NCBI GenBank assembly: GCA_030832135.1 | Contig: JAURJS010000002.1 | Coordinates: 1-6,107, forward strand | Reading direction: 5' to 3' | DNA: 6,107 nucleotides | From: Candidatus Planktophila sp. | Lineage (GTDB): Bacteria; Actinomycetota; Actinomycetes; Nanopelagicales; Nanopelagicaceae | Shown here: piece after piece, positions 5,613 to 6,107 of the stretch | Position numbering within the stretch: the stretch's first letter is position 1 | Layout: every line of letters begins with the position of its first letter | Notes under the pieces: generated by a model | The model's input: only the letters and a program-made list of their open reading frames with translations | What the model was told of the DNA's origin: nothing | The model's database searches: none | Made by a program: the position numbers and the translations under genes

Positions 5613-6107
5613 GGGTACTCTCAACTTCTCGTGGCTTTACGATTGCAAACATCGCCGTGAGAACGAGTGCACCCCCAAAGAGCGCCTGTAATCTAATGGT
5701 CTCGCCGCCAAAGAGGACAGCGAAGAGCGCAGCGAAGACAACTTCCATAGTTAAAATGACGGCCACCTTGGTTGATGAGATGTGAGCCTGTGACCAGGTC
5801 TGAACCATAAAGGCGATAGCTGTAGCAAAAATTGCGGTGAAGAAGACAACGGGCCAACCGGAGCGACCAGCAGGTGGCTCATATCCTTCAATAAAGGCGA
5901 AGACGCCGGTGAGGAGAGCGCATCCCGTTAATTGTGCAACGGTCATTGCGTAGCTATCGAGACCGTTGCTCCACTTTCCGAGAGCAACTATGTGAGCACC
6001 GAAGGCGATTGCACTCACCAGAACCAATGCTTCACCATATCCGACAGACCAACCATGCAGAGATAAGAGCGCTAAGCCGACAGTAGCAGTGGCGACACAA
6101 CCCCAAG
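5602..6107 (-). CDS. EamA-domain transporter of the drug/metabolite (DMT) superfamily, 3' part
   Basis: The C-terminal 167 residues of an inner-membrane permease, open to the right edge; the first visible codons encode WGCVATATVGLALLSL and the start lies outside. A TTG at 6027 is an internal leucine, not a start. Roughly six hydrophobic segments are visible (about residues 1-17, 26-43, 52-72, 84-104, 112-132 and 139-156), matching the end of the first EamA repeat and a complete second repeat of a ten-helix protein. The second repeat has the conserved pattern TAIAFMVQTWSQ, then MEVVFAALFAVLFGGE at 120-135. The tail (KPREVESTHGN) is short and charged. Substrates in this family range from amino acids (RhtA-type threonine/homoserine export) to drugs and nucleosides, and sequence alone does not decide. 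The 11-nt overlap with threonine aldolase makes an amino-acid substrate worth testing, but this is inference from context. Confidence 0.9.
   Translation of the reverse strand, partial: WGCVATATVGLALLSLHGWSVGYGEALVLVSAIAFGAHIVALGKWSNGLDSYAMTVAQLTGCALLTGVFAFIEGYEPPAGRSGWPVVFFTAIFATAIAFMVQTWSQAHISSTKVAVILTMEVVFAALFAVLFGGETIRLQALFGGALVLTAMFAIVKPREVESTHGN
5618..5622 (-). promoter_or_regulatory. Ribosome binding site supporting the ltaE ATG
   Basis: On the minus strand GAGAG lies 5 nt before the ATG at 5612, inside the last codons of the permease gene. It is a partial match to GGAGG, and it supports this ATG over the TTG 12 nt further upstream. Confidence 0.45.

Noticed and set aside
5622..5624. 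TTG as the start of threonine aldolase
   Set aside because: It adds only MRVP before the family-typical MAIDLRSDTVT start; the ATG at 5612 has a GAGAG at proper distance.
6025..6027. TTG as the start of the DMT permease
   Set aside because: Upstream codons to the right edge encode another hydrophobic EamA segment, so the gene is cut by the window end and does not start here.
1..6107. Mobile element, defence cluster, CRISPR, RNA gene or new multi-gene system
   Set aside because: Every long stretch is covered by a recognisable housekeeping gene; no direct repeats, integrase, transposase or tRNA-like folds were seen by eye.

Overview
This 6.1 kb window looks like housekeeping chromosome from a compact actinobacterium of moderate GC (a few lines counted by hand give about 45-55%). 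The actinobacterial reading rests on three things: a class II (plant/mycobacterial-type) DAHP synthase, a group III phosphofructokinase of the Amycolatopsis/Streptomyces type, and a probable leaderless promoter. The small gaps (1-6 nt), 11-nt gene overlaps and absence of mobile DNA would fit a streamlined lineage such as the freshwater Nanopelagicales (acI) or a Luna-type Microbacteriaceae. That placement is inference and no marker here settles it.

Layout, left to right. (1) The 3' part of glgC (ADP-glucose pyrophosphorylase, + strand) runs in from the left edge. It ends in an 11-nt tail-to-tail overlap with an alpha/beta-hydrolase esterase on the minus strand. (2) A 100-bp divergent spacer holds a perfect 12-bp palindrome, a candidate promoter, a small hairpin and a clear Shine-Dalgarno site. 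(3) On the plus strand follow a 6-phosphofructokinase with pyrophosphate-type active-site residues (Asp104/Lys124), a class II DAHP synthase with its own probable leaderless promoter, and an Ogt/MGMT-type DNA repair methyltransferase 6 nt behind it. (4) On the minus strand, ending 1 nt from ogt, is a low-specificity threonine aldolase. Its start overlaps the end of an EamA/DMT-family transporter that runs off the right edge.

Functionally the left and centre are central carbon metabolism. GlgC releases pyrophosphate when it makes ADP-glucose, and the neighbouring phosphofructokinase is predicted to use pyrophosphate instead of ATP. DAHP synthase then draws PEP (and erythrose-4-phosphate) into the shikimate pathway. 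The right-hand pair (threonine aldolase plus DMT permease) may form a small amino-acid handling unit. I saw no RNA gene, CRISPR array, insertion sequence, prophage, toxin-antitoxin or defence module, and no convincing rho-independent terminator. I do not think the window contains an undescribed multi-gene system. The points worth following are the phospho-donor prediction and the regulatory spacer.
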